A stretch of 6,682 nt of DNA from Dehalococcoidia bacterium (GCA_030615655.1 JAUWYU010000083.1:1-6682), one strand, 5' to 3'; shown: positions 1 through 6,451, numbered from the stretch's first letter. A program made the numbers and translations. Notes: a model not told the origin generated them from the sequence alone.

Positions 1-384
1 GGATTCCAGGATATCCTCTTCCTGACCACCCTCAACAGGACACCAGAATTTGTCAGGGCAATGAACTCAGTGGCCGAAGCAAATGGGTACCCAGCCTCAG
101 ATATAGGTGTTTATATCCAGCCGCTGCACCAGGGCGCTAACTGCCATTGTGAATTCATCCTCCCCTTCGACCGGGACAATCCGGGAGAGGTAACCAGGAT
201 GCGGCAACTCTTCACCAGGGCCAGTGAAGAGATGCTCAAGCAGGGGGCTTTCTTCTCCCGACCTTATGGCATCTGGGCAAAAATGGCTTATAGCCGAGAC
301 GCGCAGACCACGATTGTATTAAAGAAGGTTAAGGGGATATTCGACCCCAATAATGTAATGAACCCGGGGAAGCTGTGCTTTTAA
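1..384 (+). CDS. FAD-linked oxidase, C-terminal fragment (VAO / 4-cresol dehydrogenase-like), 5' truncated by window
   Basis: The open frame runs from the first base to a TAA at 382-384, giving 127 residues without a start; the gene begins upstream of the window. An internal ATG at 61 is in frame, but matching protein sequence continues before it, so it is not the start. The fragment has the features of the C-terminal cap and FAD domain of the vanillyl-alcohol oxidase family: a Y-I-Q-P-L-H-Q-G segment, a C-H-C-E-F strand, an F-F-S-R-P-Y-G-x-W segment, and the closing F-D-P-N-N-V-M-N-P-G motif that ends GlcD and 4-cresol dehydrogenase-type flavoproteins. Family members oxidise hydroxy acids, phenolic alcohols or p-alkylphenols using FAD. 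It lies 34 bases before an Fe-S protein gene and is a distant paralogue of the flavoprotein at 1709-3388, so it is probably one subunit of an oxidoreductase complex. The substrate cannot be read from this fragment. Confidence 0.85.
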   Translation, partial: GFQDILFLTTLNRTPEFVRAMNSVAEANGYPASDIGVYIQPLHQGANCHCEFILPFDRDNPGEVTRMRQLFTRASEEMLKQGAFFSRPYGIWAKMAYSRDAQTTIVLKKVKGIFDPNNVMNPGKLCF

Positions 385-418
385 ACGCAAGAGAAGCAGA
401 GAAAGAAGGCATTATAAA

Positions 419-1690
419 GTGGCGCTAGAAGACTATAAAGCTGATATGGAGAGGTGCAGCCAGTGCTCATACTGCAAGTGGATCCCATTAGACCATGTAA
501 AGAGCTGGAGGTTTGCCAAAGGCTGCCCCAGTATAGCCTATAACAATTTCCTGAGTTACTCGGCACGCGGCAGATTTGCGGTTGCCCTGTCACTCCTGAA
601 CAGCCAGAGCAATTATACCGACAGGGTGGTGGATATAGTTTACAAATGCGTAACCTGTGGATCCTGTGATGTTTCCGACAAGATTTGCCGCTACAACCTG
701 GAACCCCTTGAGATGATGCATGAATTGCGATTCAGGCTGGTTGAGGACGGCCAATTACTGCCACAGCACATGGCCGTTATCGAGCATCTCCGCAAGGAAG
801 ACAACATGATGATGGAACCCAGGGCCGGACGCGGCGATTGGGCTGAAGAGCTGGACGTGAAGCATATCACCAGTGAGCAGGCGGAAGTCGTCTTTCACGC
901 CGGCTGTCGATTCAGTTACGACAAAGACCTGAGAGAAACAGCCAGGACGGCGGTGACCCTTCTGAAGAATGCCGGCGTCGATATCGGCATTATGGGGAAA
1001 GACGAGTCATGTTGCGGCGGTAAAGCCTATGACATGGGATACAAGGGGGAATTTGTTAAGTTTGCGGAGAATGCCACCGAGGCCTGGACCGCAGCGGGCG
1101 TTAAAACGGTGGTAACCTCCTGCGCCGACTGTTATCATGCCTTCAACCGTCTTTATCCTCCACTGGGTGCAAAGTTTGAGATTCTCCATACTGTGCAATA
1201 TCTCGACCGCCTGATTAAGGAAGGTAAAATTAAATTTACCAAGACTGTACCCATGCGGGTTACCTACCACGACCCCTGTCACCTGGGAAGACAGGGAGAG
1301 CCGTATGTACCCTGGGAGGGCAAAGAGAAGAAAATCAAAGGACAAATAGTGGTCTATGAGCCAAGAAAGCCAAGGTACAACGGAGCCTGGGGCGTTTACG
1401 ACCCACCTAGAGATGTGCTCAAGAGTATCCCTGGTCTGGAACTGGTGGAAATGGAGAGAATCAGGGAGTATGCCTGGTGCTGTGGCGCCGGCGGTGGGGC
1501 AAGAGAGGCATATCCCAAGTTTTCCAACTGGACGGCCACAGAGAGGATTGAGGAGGCGAAGTCTACCGGCACCGAGGCAATAGTGAGTGCCTGCCCGTGG
1601 TGCGAGAGGAATTTTACCGATGCCATCGATACCACGGGCGAGAAAATGAAAGTCTTTGATGTTATCGAGCTGGTTCAGCAGGCAATATAG
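419..1690 (+). CDS. (Fe-S)-binding oxidoreductase with two [4Fe-4S] motifs and two CCG domains (GlcF / HdrD-like)
   Basis: This 423-residue protein is the likely electron-transfer subunit for the flanking flavoproteins. The GTG start at 419 is preceded by AAGAAGG at 403-409, a 9-base spacing. The N-terminal ferredoxin-like part has C13-x2-C16-x2-C19 with C36-P37, and C77-x2-C80-x2-C83 with C90; both fit [4Fe-4S] binding although the spacing to the fourth cysteine is longer than in classical ferredoxins. Two cysteine-rich CCG domains follow: the first has C198-C199-G-G and C235-A-D-C238, the second H-D-P-C287-H, C354-C355-G-A-G-G-G and C392-P-W-C395. CCG domains bind substrate or an unusual Fe-S cluster in heterodisulfide reductase subunits HdrB/HdrD and occur in GlcF and LldE. 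There is no signal peptide and no membrane segment, so it should be cytoplasmic or peripherally attached. Its place between two FAD oxidases, 34 bases after one and 18 before the other, argues for a multi-subunit dehydrogenase. The class is secure; the electron acceptor is unknown. Confidence 0.9.
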   Translation: MALEDYKADMERCSQCSYCKWIPLDHVKSWRFAKGCPSIAYNNFLSYSARGRFAVALSLLNSQSNYTDRVVDIVYKCVTCGSCDVSDKICRYNLEPLEMMHELRFRLVEDGQLLPQHMAVIEHLRKEDNMMMEPRAGRGDWAEELDVKHITSEQAEVVFHAGCRFSYDKDLRETARTAVTLLKNAGVDIGIMGKDESCCGGKAYDMGYKGEFVKFAENATEAWTAAGVKTVVTSCADCYHAFNRLYPPLGAKFEILHTVQYLDRLIKEGKIKFTKTVPMRVTYHDPCHLGRQGEPYVPWEGKEKKIKGQIVVYEPRKPRYNGAWGVYDPPRDVLKSIPGLELVEMERIREYAWCCGAGGGAREAYPKFSNWTATERIEEAKSTGTEAIVSACPWCERNFTDAIDTTGEKMKVFDVIELVQQAI

Positions 1691-1708
1691 CGAAGGAAGG
1701 ACTGAGAC

Positions 1709-3388
1709 ATGGCACTATCAAGAGAAGCCTATCAAGCATTTGAAGGCATTGTAGGGACGGATAACATCTCCGACGACCCGGCCCTATTAGATTCGTATAG
1801 ATACCCGCTGTCTCATACCGCCATTCACATAGGCCCCTATTACCGGGTATACACGCCCCGAGGAGAGGCTGTCCTGCTGCCGGGGAGCGCGGAGGAAGTT
1901 CAGGCTATCGTCAGAGAATGCAACAAATACAAGATAAAATTTAAGGCCTCCAGTACATTCTGGTCAGCCTGGGGGTATCCTTTAGAGGAGAACACAATTC
2001 AACTAGATATGAGGCGGATGGACCAAATCCTGGAGATTGATGAGAAGAACATGTTTGCCGTGGTTGAGCCGCATGTCATCGGGGCAACGCTCCAGGCGGA
2101 AGCGATGAAGGTGGGACTGAATACCCACATCCACGGGTCTGGCTCCAGCTGTTCTTGCCTCGCCAGTGCTACTTCTTTAGGAGGACTCGGACCGGATACT
2201 AATTACATGGGTCATCACAGTGAGAATCTGCTCGGGGCGGAATGGGTCATGCCCACCGGTGATATCCTGAGGGTAGGCTCTATAGGTTCCGGCTTGGGCT
2301 GGTTCTGCTGTGACGGGCCCGGGCCAAGTCTAAAAGGTCTCGTCAGGGGAATGGTAGGGATGAACGGGGCAATGGGCGTATTTACCAAGTGTGCCATCAA
2401 GCTCTATCCGTGGCCCGGACCGGCCACACTCCCCGTCGAAGGGAAACCGCCCGCCTACAAAGCGGTGCTGCCCGACAACATCAGGGTATATACCCTGGGC
2501 TTCCCAGCCTGGGAGGCATGGGCTGATTCCTGCTATTTAATCTGGGAGGCTGGAATCGGCTATATCGCTCACCGACAGTTTAACATGTTCGGCAGAGACC
2601 TGAAGGGAGCCATGGTCAAGATACTGTCCGACCCCACCAAGACACTTTCTGACATTGAGGAACTGCTTGATGACCCGGAAGTACAGAAAATGACCGAAGA
2701 AATGAAGCGCGATTACCAGATTGTGCTGGCGGGCATGACCCCGAGGGATATCGAATGGCAGGACAAGGCTCTGGACAGGATACTGGAAACGACCGGAGGC
2801 TGGAAGGTACAGGGAATGCTGGACCCCGACCTGTACAACTGGGCGCTTCTCTATATGATCAGGCTGGGACACAAGAATTTGAACCTCGTTTATGGAGGCG
2901 GTTACGACGGCTGTTTCGGACTGGGAGGGACTCCAGATTTTGCGACTTCCGGGCCAGAGACAATACCGCGCGTTGAAGAGGCAACGGCATTCAAGGCTGA
3001 ATGGGAAAAGAAGGGCAATATTGTAGCTACCGGTGGCGATGCCATGATGGGAGGAATAGGCGGTATGGGAGGCGGCGGTCACGCCATGTGGGAGAGCTTC
3101 ACCCATTTTGACCCGCATGATAAGGCATCAACGGAAGGGACGCTCGAATTCTTTGATGCTGCCACCGACTACGGTATAAAAAAGGGTTGGGGTCCCGGCA
3201 TGGAGAAAATGAACGCATACGCCAGAGGGGCTGATGGCAGGTCAACCCCCAAGGAAATACGCGAGCGGATACTTTCGGCGGCAGCACAACCGGAAGCGTT
3301 TCGCTACCAGCGGAAGATTAAGGAGACCTTTAACCCTAATGACCTTGGCGATGCCTATTATCGAACCCTGGACGAACCGGAAAAATAA
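1709..3388 (+). CDS. FAD-binding oxidase, VAO/PCMH family (GlcD / 4-cresol dehydrogenase flavoprotein-like)
   Basis: This complete 559-residue flavoprotein starts at an ATG preceded by GAAGGAAGG (1692-1700), 8 bases away. Residues about 50-235 form a PCMH-type FAD-binding domain: P-R-G-E-A-V-L-L-P-G-S-A-E-E-V opens it, H140 and H142 sit before a Ser/Cys-rich turn, and E172-N-L-L-G-A-E-W-V followed by P-T-G-D is the usual strand-turn near the flavin. A G-P-G-P-S-L-K-G-L segment takes the place of the canonical GlcD G-P-D-L-T/x-G-L loop. The remainder is the substrate-cap domain, ending in F541-N-P-N-D-L-G-D, the typical closing motif. Residues 441-457 are an unusual Gly/Met-rich loop. Family members oxidise hydroxy acids, benzylic alcohols or p-alkylphenols. 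The 18-base gap after the Fe-S gene, and the related fragment at 1-384, suggest a GlcD/GlcE/GlcF-like complex. Covalent or non-covalent flavin attachment and the substrate cannot be decided here. Confidence 0.9.
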   Translation: MALSREAYQAFEGIVGTDNISDDPALLDSYRYPLSHTAIHIGPYYRVYTPRGEAVLLPGSAEEVQAIVRECNKYKIKFKASSTFWSAWGYPLEENTIQLDMRRMDQILEIDEKNMFAVVEPHVIGATLQAEAMKVGLNTHIHGSGSSCSCLASATSLGGLGPDTNYMGHHSENLLGAEWVMPTGDILRVGSIGSGLGWFCCDGPGPSLKGLVRGMVGMNGAMGVFTKCAIKLYPWPGPATLPVEGKPPAYKAVLPDNIRVYTLGFPAWEAWADSCYLIWEAGIGYIAHRQFNMFGRDLKGAMVKILSDPTKTLSDIEELLDDPEVQKMTEEMKRDYQIVLAGMTPRDIEWQDKALDRILETTGGWKVQGMLDPDLYNWALLYMIRLGHKNLNLVYGGGYDGCFGLGGTPDFATSGPETIPRVEEATAFKAEWEKKGNIVATGGDAMMGGIGGMGGGGHAMWESFTHFDPHDKASTEGTLEFFDAATDYGIKKGWGPGMEKMNAYARGADGRSTPKEIRERILSAAAQPEAFRYQRKIKETFNPNDLGDAYYRTLDEPEK

Positions 3389-3403
3389 CAACGTGCCTGA
3401 CCG

Positions 3404-3434
3404 GAAGCCTAGCCCGTTTTGCCCAATAGGCTTC
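3404..3434 (+). promoter_or_regulatory. Inverted repeat in the intra-operon gap before the aldehyde dehydrogenase gene
   Basis: GAAGCCTA at 3404-3411 is perfectly complementary to TAGGCTTC at 3427-3434, giving an 8-bp stem with a 15-base loop. An outer pair, ACGTG at 3391-3395 and CACGT at 3444-3448, brackets it. No run of T follows the stem, so it is not a standard intrinsic terminator. It lies in the only long gap (98 bases) of the plus-strand gene cluster and could be an RNA-processing or stability element, or an operator. The function is inference. Confidence 0.4.
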
Positions 3435-3470
3435 ACCGACTGACACGTAGTGCCAGAAAATTTTTATGAC

Positions 3471-3475
3471 AGGAG
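3471..3475 (+). promoter_or_regulatory. Ribosome binding site that sets the aldehyde dehydrogenase start
   Basis: AGGAG lies 11 bases before the ATG at 3487. An in-frame ATG at 3466 lies upstream of this site and has only an A/T-rich leader without purine-rich complementarity to 16S rRNA. The 3487 start is therefore preferred, and removes seven residues (M-T-G-V-C-L-G) from the longest possible reading frame. Confidence 0.65.
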
Positions 3476-3486
3476 TGTGTTTAGGC

Positions 3487-4980
3487 ATGGCTCTTCTGGA
3501 AGAACCAATAAAAGAGGTCAGAACCATCAAAAACTATATCGACGGAGAGTGGGTGGAATCTAAAGGTGAAATTATAGACGTGGTAAATCCGGCTACGTAT
3601 CAGACAATTGCCAAAGTCCCCATCTCGACTAAAGAAGAACTGGATGCTGCCGTAGAAGCCGCTAAAGCAGCCTTTCCTGACTGGCGAAGAACAACCCCGC
3701 TGGCCAGGTCAAGATATCTCTTCCGATTGAAAGAGCTACTGGAAGAAAGTTTTGAGGAAGTCAGTAGAATCCAGACACAGGAGCATGGCAAGACCATAGA
3801 TGAATCGAGAGGCGAGACGAGGCGCGGCATCGAAAACGTTGAGGTTGCCTGCGGCATACCTACTTTGATGCAGGGATACTATTCAGAGGATATCGCCAGT
3901 GGCATAGACGAGTGGGTAATTCCAACGCCTCTGGGAGTTTTCGGCATTATAGGTCCTTTCAACTTCCCATTCATGATTCCGCTCTGGTCAGCGCCATATG
4001 CGGTGGCTACGGGAAACTGCGTGGTAATAAAACCCTCCAGCGAAGTTCCCAACAGTCAAACCAGGCTGGCTGAACTGGTAGAGGAAGCTGGTTTTCCGCC
4101 AGGTGTATGGAACATCGTCCACGGTGGTAGAACCGTCGTCAATGGTATGCTGGAGCATCCGAGCATTGTAGGTATAACCTTTGTCGGGTCTACCCCTACG
4201 GGGAGAGACGTTATCTACAAGAGATGTGGTGATACAGGTAAAAGGGTTATCGCTCAATGTGGCGCCAAGAACTTCATGGTAATCATGCCCGACTGTGATG
4301 TTGACAGGACCATAGCGGCTATGATGACCTCATTTTTCGGCAACACCGGTCAGCGATGCTTATCAGCCGCTAATGCTGTCATTGTTGGTGAAGACGACGC
4401 ATTCTACAAGAGTTTTGTGGATAGGGTTGTCGAACAGACCTCCAGCATAAGGATTGGCTATGGACTTGATGAATCGGTGCAGATGGGACCGGTGCGTGAC
4501 ACAGAGAAAAAGGATAGAATCATGGCATATATAGAGAGTGGTATAAAACAGGGGGCAAAACTCAGACTTGATGGCAGAAAAAATATAAAGATTGCAGGCG
4601 ACTACCCGGAAACATGTTTTCTCGGCCCAACTATCTTCGAGGATGTTAAACCGGATATGAAAATAGGTTCCGAGGAAATCTTTGGACCCGTAATGTCTAT
4701 CATGCGGGTGAAAGACCTGAACGAAGCGATAGAGATTACCAATGCTGACCCATTTGGCAATGGCGACTCTATCTTTACGACAGATGGTAAAAGCGCCAGA
4801 GAGTTTCAGTACAGTGTTACCAGCGGCAATGTGGGCATAAATATCGGGATAACAGCACCTATGGCTTTCTTCCCTTTCAGTGGCATGAAGGATTCATTCT
4901 ACGGAGTGTTGCATACACAGGGACGGGAGGCGGTCCGCTTCTTCACGGAAAGCAAGGTCATTATTCAAAGGTGGTTTTGA
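3487..4980 (+). CDS. Aldehyde dehydrogenase, CoA-acylating methylmalonate-semialdehyde dehydrogenase type (MmsA/IolA-like)
   Basis: From the 3487 start the protein has 497 residues, normal for this family. Visible ALDH features in order: I-D-G-E-W-V near the N-terminus; R112-R113-G; P-F-N159-F-P with the oxyanion-hole asparagine; G234-S-T-P-T-G239 of the NAD-binding turn; G-Q-R290-C291 with the catalytic cysteine; and a C-terminal P-F-S-G-M-K-D-S-F-Y-G segment. The general-base glutamate of hydrolytic ALDHs (E-L-G-G-K) is replaced by A256-Q-C-G-A-K-N, as in methylmalonate-semialdehyde dehydrogenases, which release product to CoA instead of water. R113 and R290 fall where I recall this family having conserved substrate-carboxylate arginines. 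The likely reaction is semialdehyde or aldehyde + CoA + NAD+ to acyl-CoA, with decarboxylation if the substrate is a malonate semialdehyde. It follows the oxidase genes after a 98-base gap and precedes the ferritin-like gene by 19 bases, suggesting it consumes the oxidases' aldehyde product. The true substrate may differ from the family name. Confidence 0.9.
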   Translation: MALLEEPIKEVRTIKNYIDGEWVESKGEIIDVVNPATYQTIAKVPISTKEELDAAVEAAKAAFPDWRRTTPLARSRYLFRLKELLEESFEEVSRIQTQEHGKTIDESRGETRRGIENVEVACGIPTLMQGYYSEDIASGIDEWVIPTPLGVFGIIGPFNFPFMIPLWSAPYAVATGNCVVIKPSSEVPNSQTRLAELVEEAGFPPGVWNIVHGGRTVVNGMLEHPSIVGITFVGSTPTGRDVIYKRCGDTGKRVIAQCGAKNFMVIMPDCDVDRTIAAMMTSFFGNTGQRCLSAANAVIVGEDDAFYKSFVDRVVEQTSSIRIGYGLDESVQMGPVRDTEKKDRIMAYIESGIKQGAKLRLDGRKNIKIAGDYPETCFLGPTIFEDVKPDMKIGSEEIFGPVMSIMRVKDLNEAIEITNADPFGNGDSIFTTDGKSAREFQYSVTSGNVGINIGITAPMAFFPFSGMKDSFYGVLHTQGREAVRFFTESKVIIQRWF

Positions 4981-4999
4981 TAACGGAGGGTAACCGCAG

Positions 5000-5437
5000 A
5001 TGATATTACATACAGCTTCCGAGGGCATCACCTTTGCTAAGAAACTAGAAAATGACTCGGCAGATTTCTACGAGAATCTGGCTCAGCGAAACACCCAAGA
5101 TGCCGAGGCTTTCCTCTCTTTTGCCAGAGATAACAAGAAGAATATAACTCAAATCGAGAGGGTATACTATGGAGTTATCACTGATGCCATTGAGGGCTGT
5201 TTTGCTTTTAATATAGACCCGGACGATTACACCTTAAAAACAGCCGTTCAAGACGGGGCAAACTATGCCGATGTTCTGGACCAGGCTGTGGAGATAGAAA
5301 GGAAGATTATAAAATTCTATTCGGATGCAGCCGAACAATCAAAACCTCTGATGGCGGATGTTCCCCGAGCTTTTATGATGGTAGCCAGGAAAAGGGAAAA
5401 CCGCATAGAAAAATTGGGCTCATTTCTTAAGAGTTAA
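5000..5437 (+). CDS. Ferritin-like (rubrerythrin-related) four-helix protein with degenerate iron-site motifs
   Basis: This 145-residue soluble protein starts at an ATG 9 bases after GGAGGG (4985-4990). Its pattern is that of a ferritin-like four-helix bundle: helix 1 with E17 and D-F-Y-E25, helix 2 around residues 33-60, helix 3 with A-V-E98-I-E100-x5-F-Y, and helix 4 at about 120-144. Rubrerythrin-type diiron proteins carry ExxH in helices 2 and 4. By alignment to the following leucine/isoleucine, helix 2 here reads N45-K-K-N48 and helix 4 reads R132-E-N-R135, so both motifs appear lost while the glutamates of helices 1 and 3 remain. A C-terminal rubredoxin domain is absent. It is the last gene of the plus-strand cluster and is tightly spaced to the dehydrogenase, so it may be a structural or accessory subunit rather than an oxidative-stress enzyme. 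The fold assignment is fairly firm; the function is unknown. Confidence 0.7.
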   Translation: MILHTASEGITFAKKLENDSADFYENLAQRNTQDAEAFLSFARDNKKNITQIERVYYGVITDAIEGCFAFNIDPDDYTLKTAVQDGANYADVLDQAVEIERKIIKFYSDAAEQSKPLMADVPRAFMMVARKRENRIEKLGSFLKS

Positions 5438-5477
5438 AGTTTGATAAATAGGTGTTATCCGGTTTTGATAGTTTCCC

Positions 5478-5508
5478 CATATTAACCTCACCACATATTA
5501 GCCTCACC
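5478..5508. repeat. Two-copy tandem repeat, 16-base period
   Basis: CATATTAACCTCACC (5478-5492) is followed after one base by CATATTAGCCTCACC (5494-5508); 14 of 15 positions match. The second copy overlaps the left end of the inverted-repeat element that starts at 5501, so the duplication may reflect insertion or slippage at that end. It lies in the gap between converging genes. Confidence 0.7.
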
Positions 5509-5752
5509 CCCTTAATCCCCCTCTCCAACCTGCGAGATTGACTGCTCCGTGAGATTAATTGATCGGAGAGGGGGAAGAAATACGAGACCCCGATTATATC
5601 GGGGCTCTCGCTGCGCACTCCCCTTTTTAGGATGGGGTATGTTACCTTTCTTGAACGTTGGGTGGTGGGGTATAAACTCGCGGGATAAGCCGCAGATGAT
5701 GCGAGGGTGGTCTGGGTGGGAATAGATAACATTGAGGGGTCAGGGGTGAGGC
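5501..5752. repeat. 252-base intergenic element with terminal inverted repeats and internal hairpins (MITE-like or dispersed repeat candidate)
   Basis: GCCTCACCCC at 5501-5510 is the exact reverse complement of GGGGTGAGGC at 5743-5752. Inside are a perfect 10-bp stem, CCCCCTCTCC (5517-5526) with GGAGAGGGGG (5565-5574), a 12-bp bulged stem (5583-5610), and a 5-bp CTCGC/GCGAG stem (5677-5681 with 5701-5705). Together with the flanks this accounts for the whole 345-base gap (5438-5782) between the converging ferritin-like and ubiX genes. No credible gene lies in it. C-rich ends of this kind are typical of dispersed intergenic repeats; I see no clear target-site duplication, so mobility is inference. 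Confidence 0.5.
5583..5610 (-). terminator. Possible intrinsic terminator for the ubiX transcript
   Basis: CGAGA (5583-5587) plus CCCCGAT (5588-5594) pair with ATCGGGG (5598-5604) and TCTCG (5606-5610), with C5605 bulged and a three-base loop. Read on the minus strand the stem is followed directly by TATTTCTT, a U-rich though imperfect tract. It lies about 170 bases after the ubiX stop. On the plus strand no T-run follows immediately, though TTTTT occurs at 5624-5628, so activity for the plus-strand unit is less likely. It sits inside the inverted-repeat element, so it may simply be part of that repeat. Confidence 0.4.
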
Positions 5753-5782
5753 AAGACTGTCAATCAATTGTAAATAGAACGT

Positions 5783-6358
5783 TCACTTCTCTTTGCCGGT
5801 CAATCCCGACCACCTCGGGAAGAGGTTATTCTTTATATCAAATACATCAAGAACCCTGCCTATAGTGTAGTCAATGAGGTCCTGGATTGTCTGCGGTTTA
5901 TGATAAAAGGCGGGAACCGGCGGAAAAACAACGGCCCCCATCTCGGTCAGCTTTACCATGTTTCTCAAGTAACCCAGATGAAGCGGGGTTTCTCTCGCCA
6001 GTACAACCAGCTTCCTTCTCTCCTTCAATGTTATATCGGCGGCGCGGGCTATCAGGTTATCGGCGTATGAGTTTGCCAGTGCTGACAGTGTCTTCATGCT
6101 GCAGGGAGCAATCACCATACCGTCTCGCTTAAACGAGCCGCTGGAAAGCCCGGCCCCGATATCGTTGATGTCATAGCAGACGTCTGCCAGGGCTCTTACC
6201 TGTTCCAGCCGCCAATCAGTTTCATGCCTTATGATTTTTTCTGCGGCTTCAGAGATGATAAGGTGTGTTTCCACTTCTTTATTGGTCGATAATACCTCAA
6301 GCAGCCGGATGCCGTATATCGCTCCGGAGGCCCCGGTTATTCCGATAATAAGCAACAT
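5783..6358 (-). CDS. ubiX: Flavin prenyltransferase UbiX
   Basis: This 191-residue protein joins dimethylallyl phosphate to reduced FMN, making the prenylated FMN cofactor of UbiD-type decarboxylases; it acts in the cytoplasm as a dodecamer in studied homologues. The start is an ATG 8 bases after AAGGAG (6367-6372 on the minus strand). The sequence shows the N-terminal FMN loop G6-I-T-G-A-S-G-A-I-Y-G16, S36 in the L-I-I-S strand, E46 in H-E-T-D, S73-G-S75, P85-C-S87, N101-L-I-x-R105-A-A-D, K112-E-R-R, R122-E-T-P, Y152-H-K-P and the closing P-R-W183. These match the family along the full length, and the usual catalytic positions look intact. It converges on the plus-strand oxidase cluster and lies 93 bases after the minus-strand gene that ends at 6452, with which it may share a transcript. 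No UbiD gene is visible in the window; one would be expected elsewhere in the genome. UbiX homologues named PAD1 or BsdB would do the same job. Confidence 0.95.
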   Translation of the reverse strand: MLLIIGITGASGAIYGIRLLEVLSTNKEVETHLIISEAAEKIIRHETDWRLEQVRALADVCYDINDIGAGLSSGSFKRDGMVIAPCSMKTLSALANSYADNLIARAADITLKERRKLVVLARETPLHLGYLRNMVKLTEMGAVVFPPVPAFYHKPQTIQDLIDYTIGRVLDVFDIKNNLFPRWSGLTGKEK

Positions 6359-6451
6359 TATGCATACTCCTTAATAATATAAGGCACAGTTCACCCGGCG
6401 TTGCCAGTTCCCCACCTCATCCGGATTTACCCGGGGCGGTAGATGGGCTCT

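Noticed and set aside
2537..3118. Long minus-strand open frame (193 codons) opposite the second FAD oxidase
   Set aside because: It is antisense to a clearly recognisable flavoprotein, has no family features and is best explained by codon bias of the real gene.
3466..3486. Upstream ATG at 3466 as the aldehyde dehydrogenase start
   Set aside because: The AGGAG site lies inside this extension and fits the ATG at 3487; the extra seven residues do not resemble the family N-terminus.
5443..5459. Small hairpin GATAA/TTATC just after the ferritin-like gene as a terminator
   Set aside because: The stem is only five A/T-rich pairs and the following T-run is short and displaced, so it is too weak to call.
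5427..5732. Minus-strand open frame of 101 codons in the intergenic gap
   Set aside because: It runs through the inverted-repeat element, overlaps the 3' end of the ferritin-like gene, has no ribosome binding site before its ATG and a low-complexity Ser/Arg/Pro-rich translation unlike a folded protein.
6359..6451. A small gene or leader peptide between the minus-strand fragment and ubiX
   Set aside because: Only very short frames exist there, none with a suitable ribosome binding site; apart from the ubiX Shine-Dalgarno sequence I see only a weak CCGG-based palindrome.
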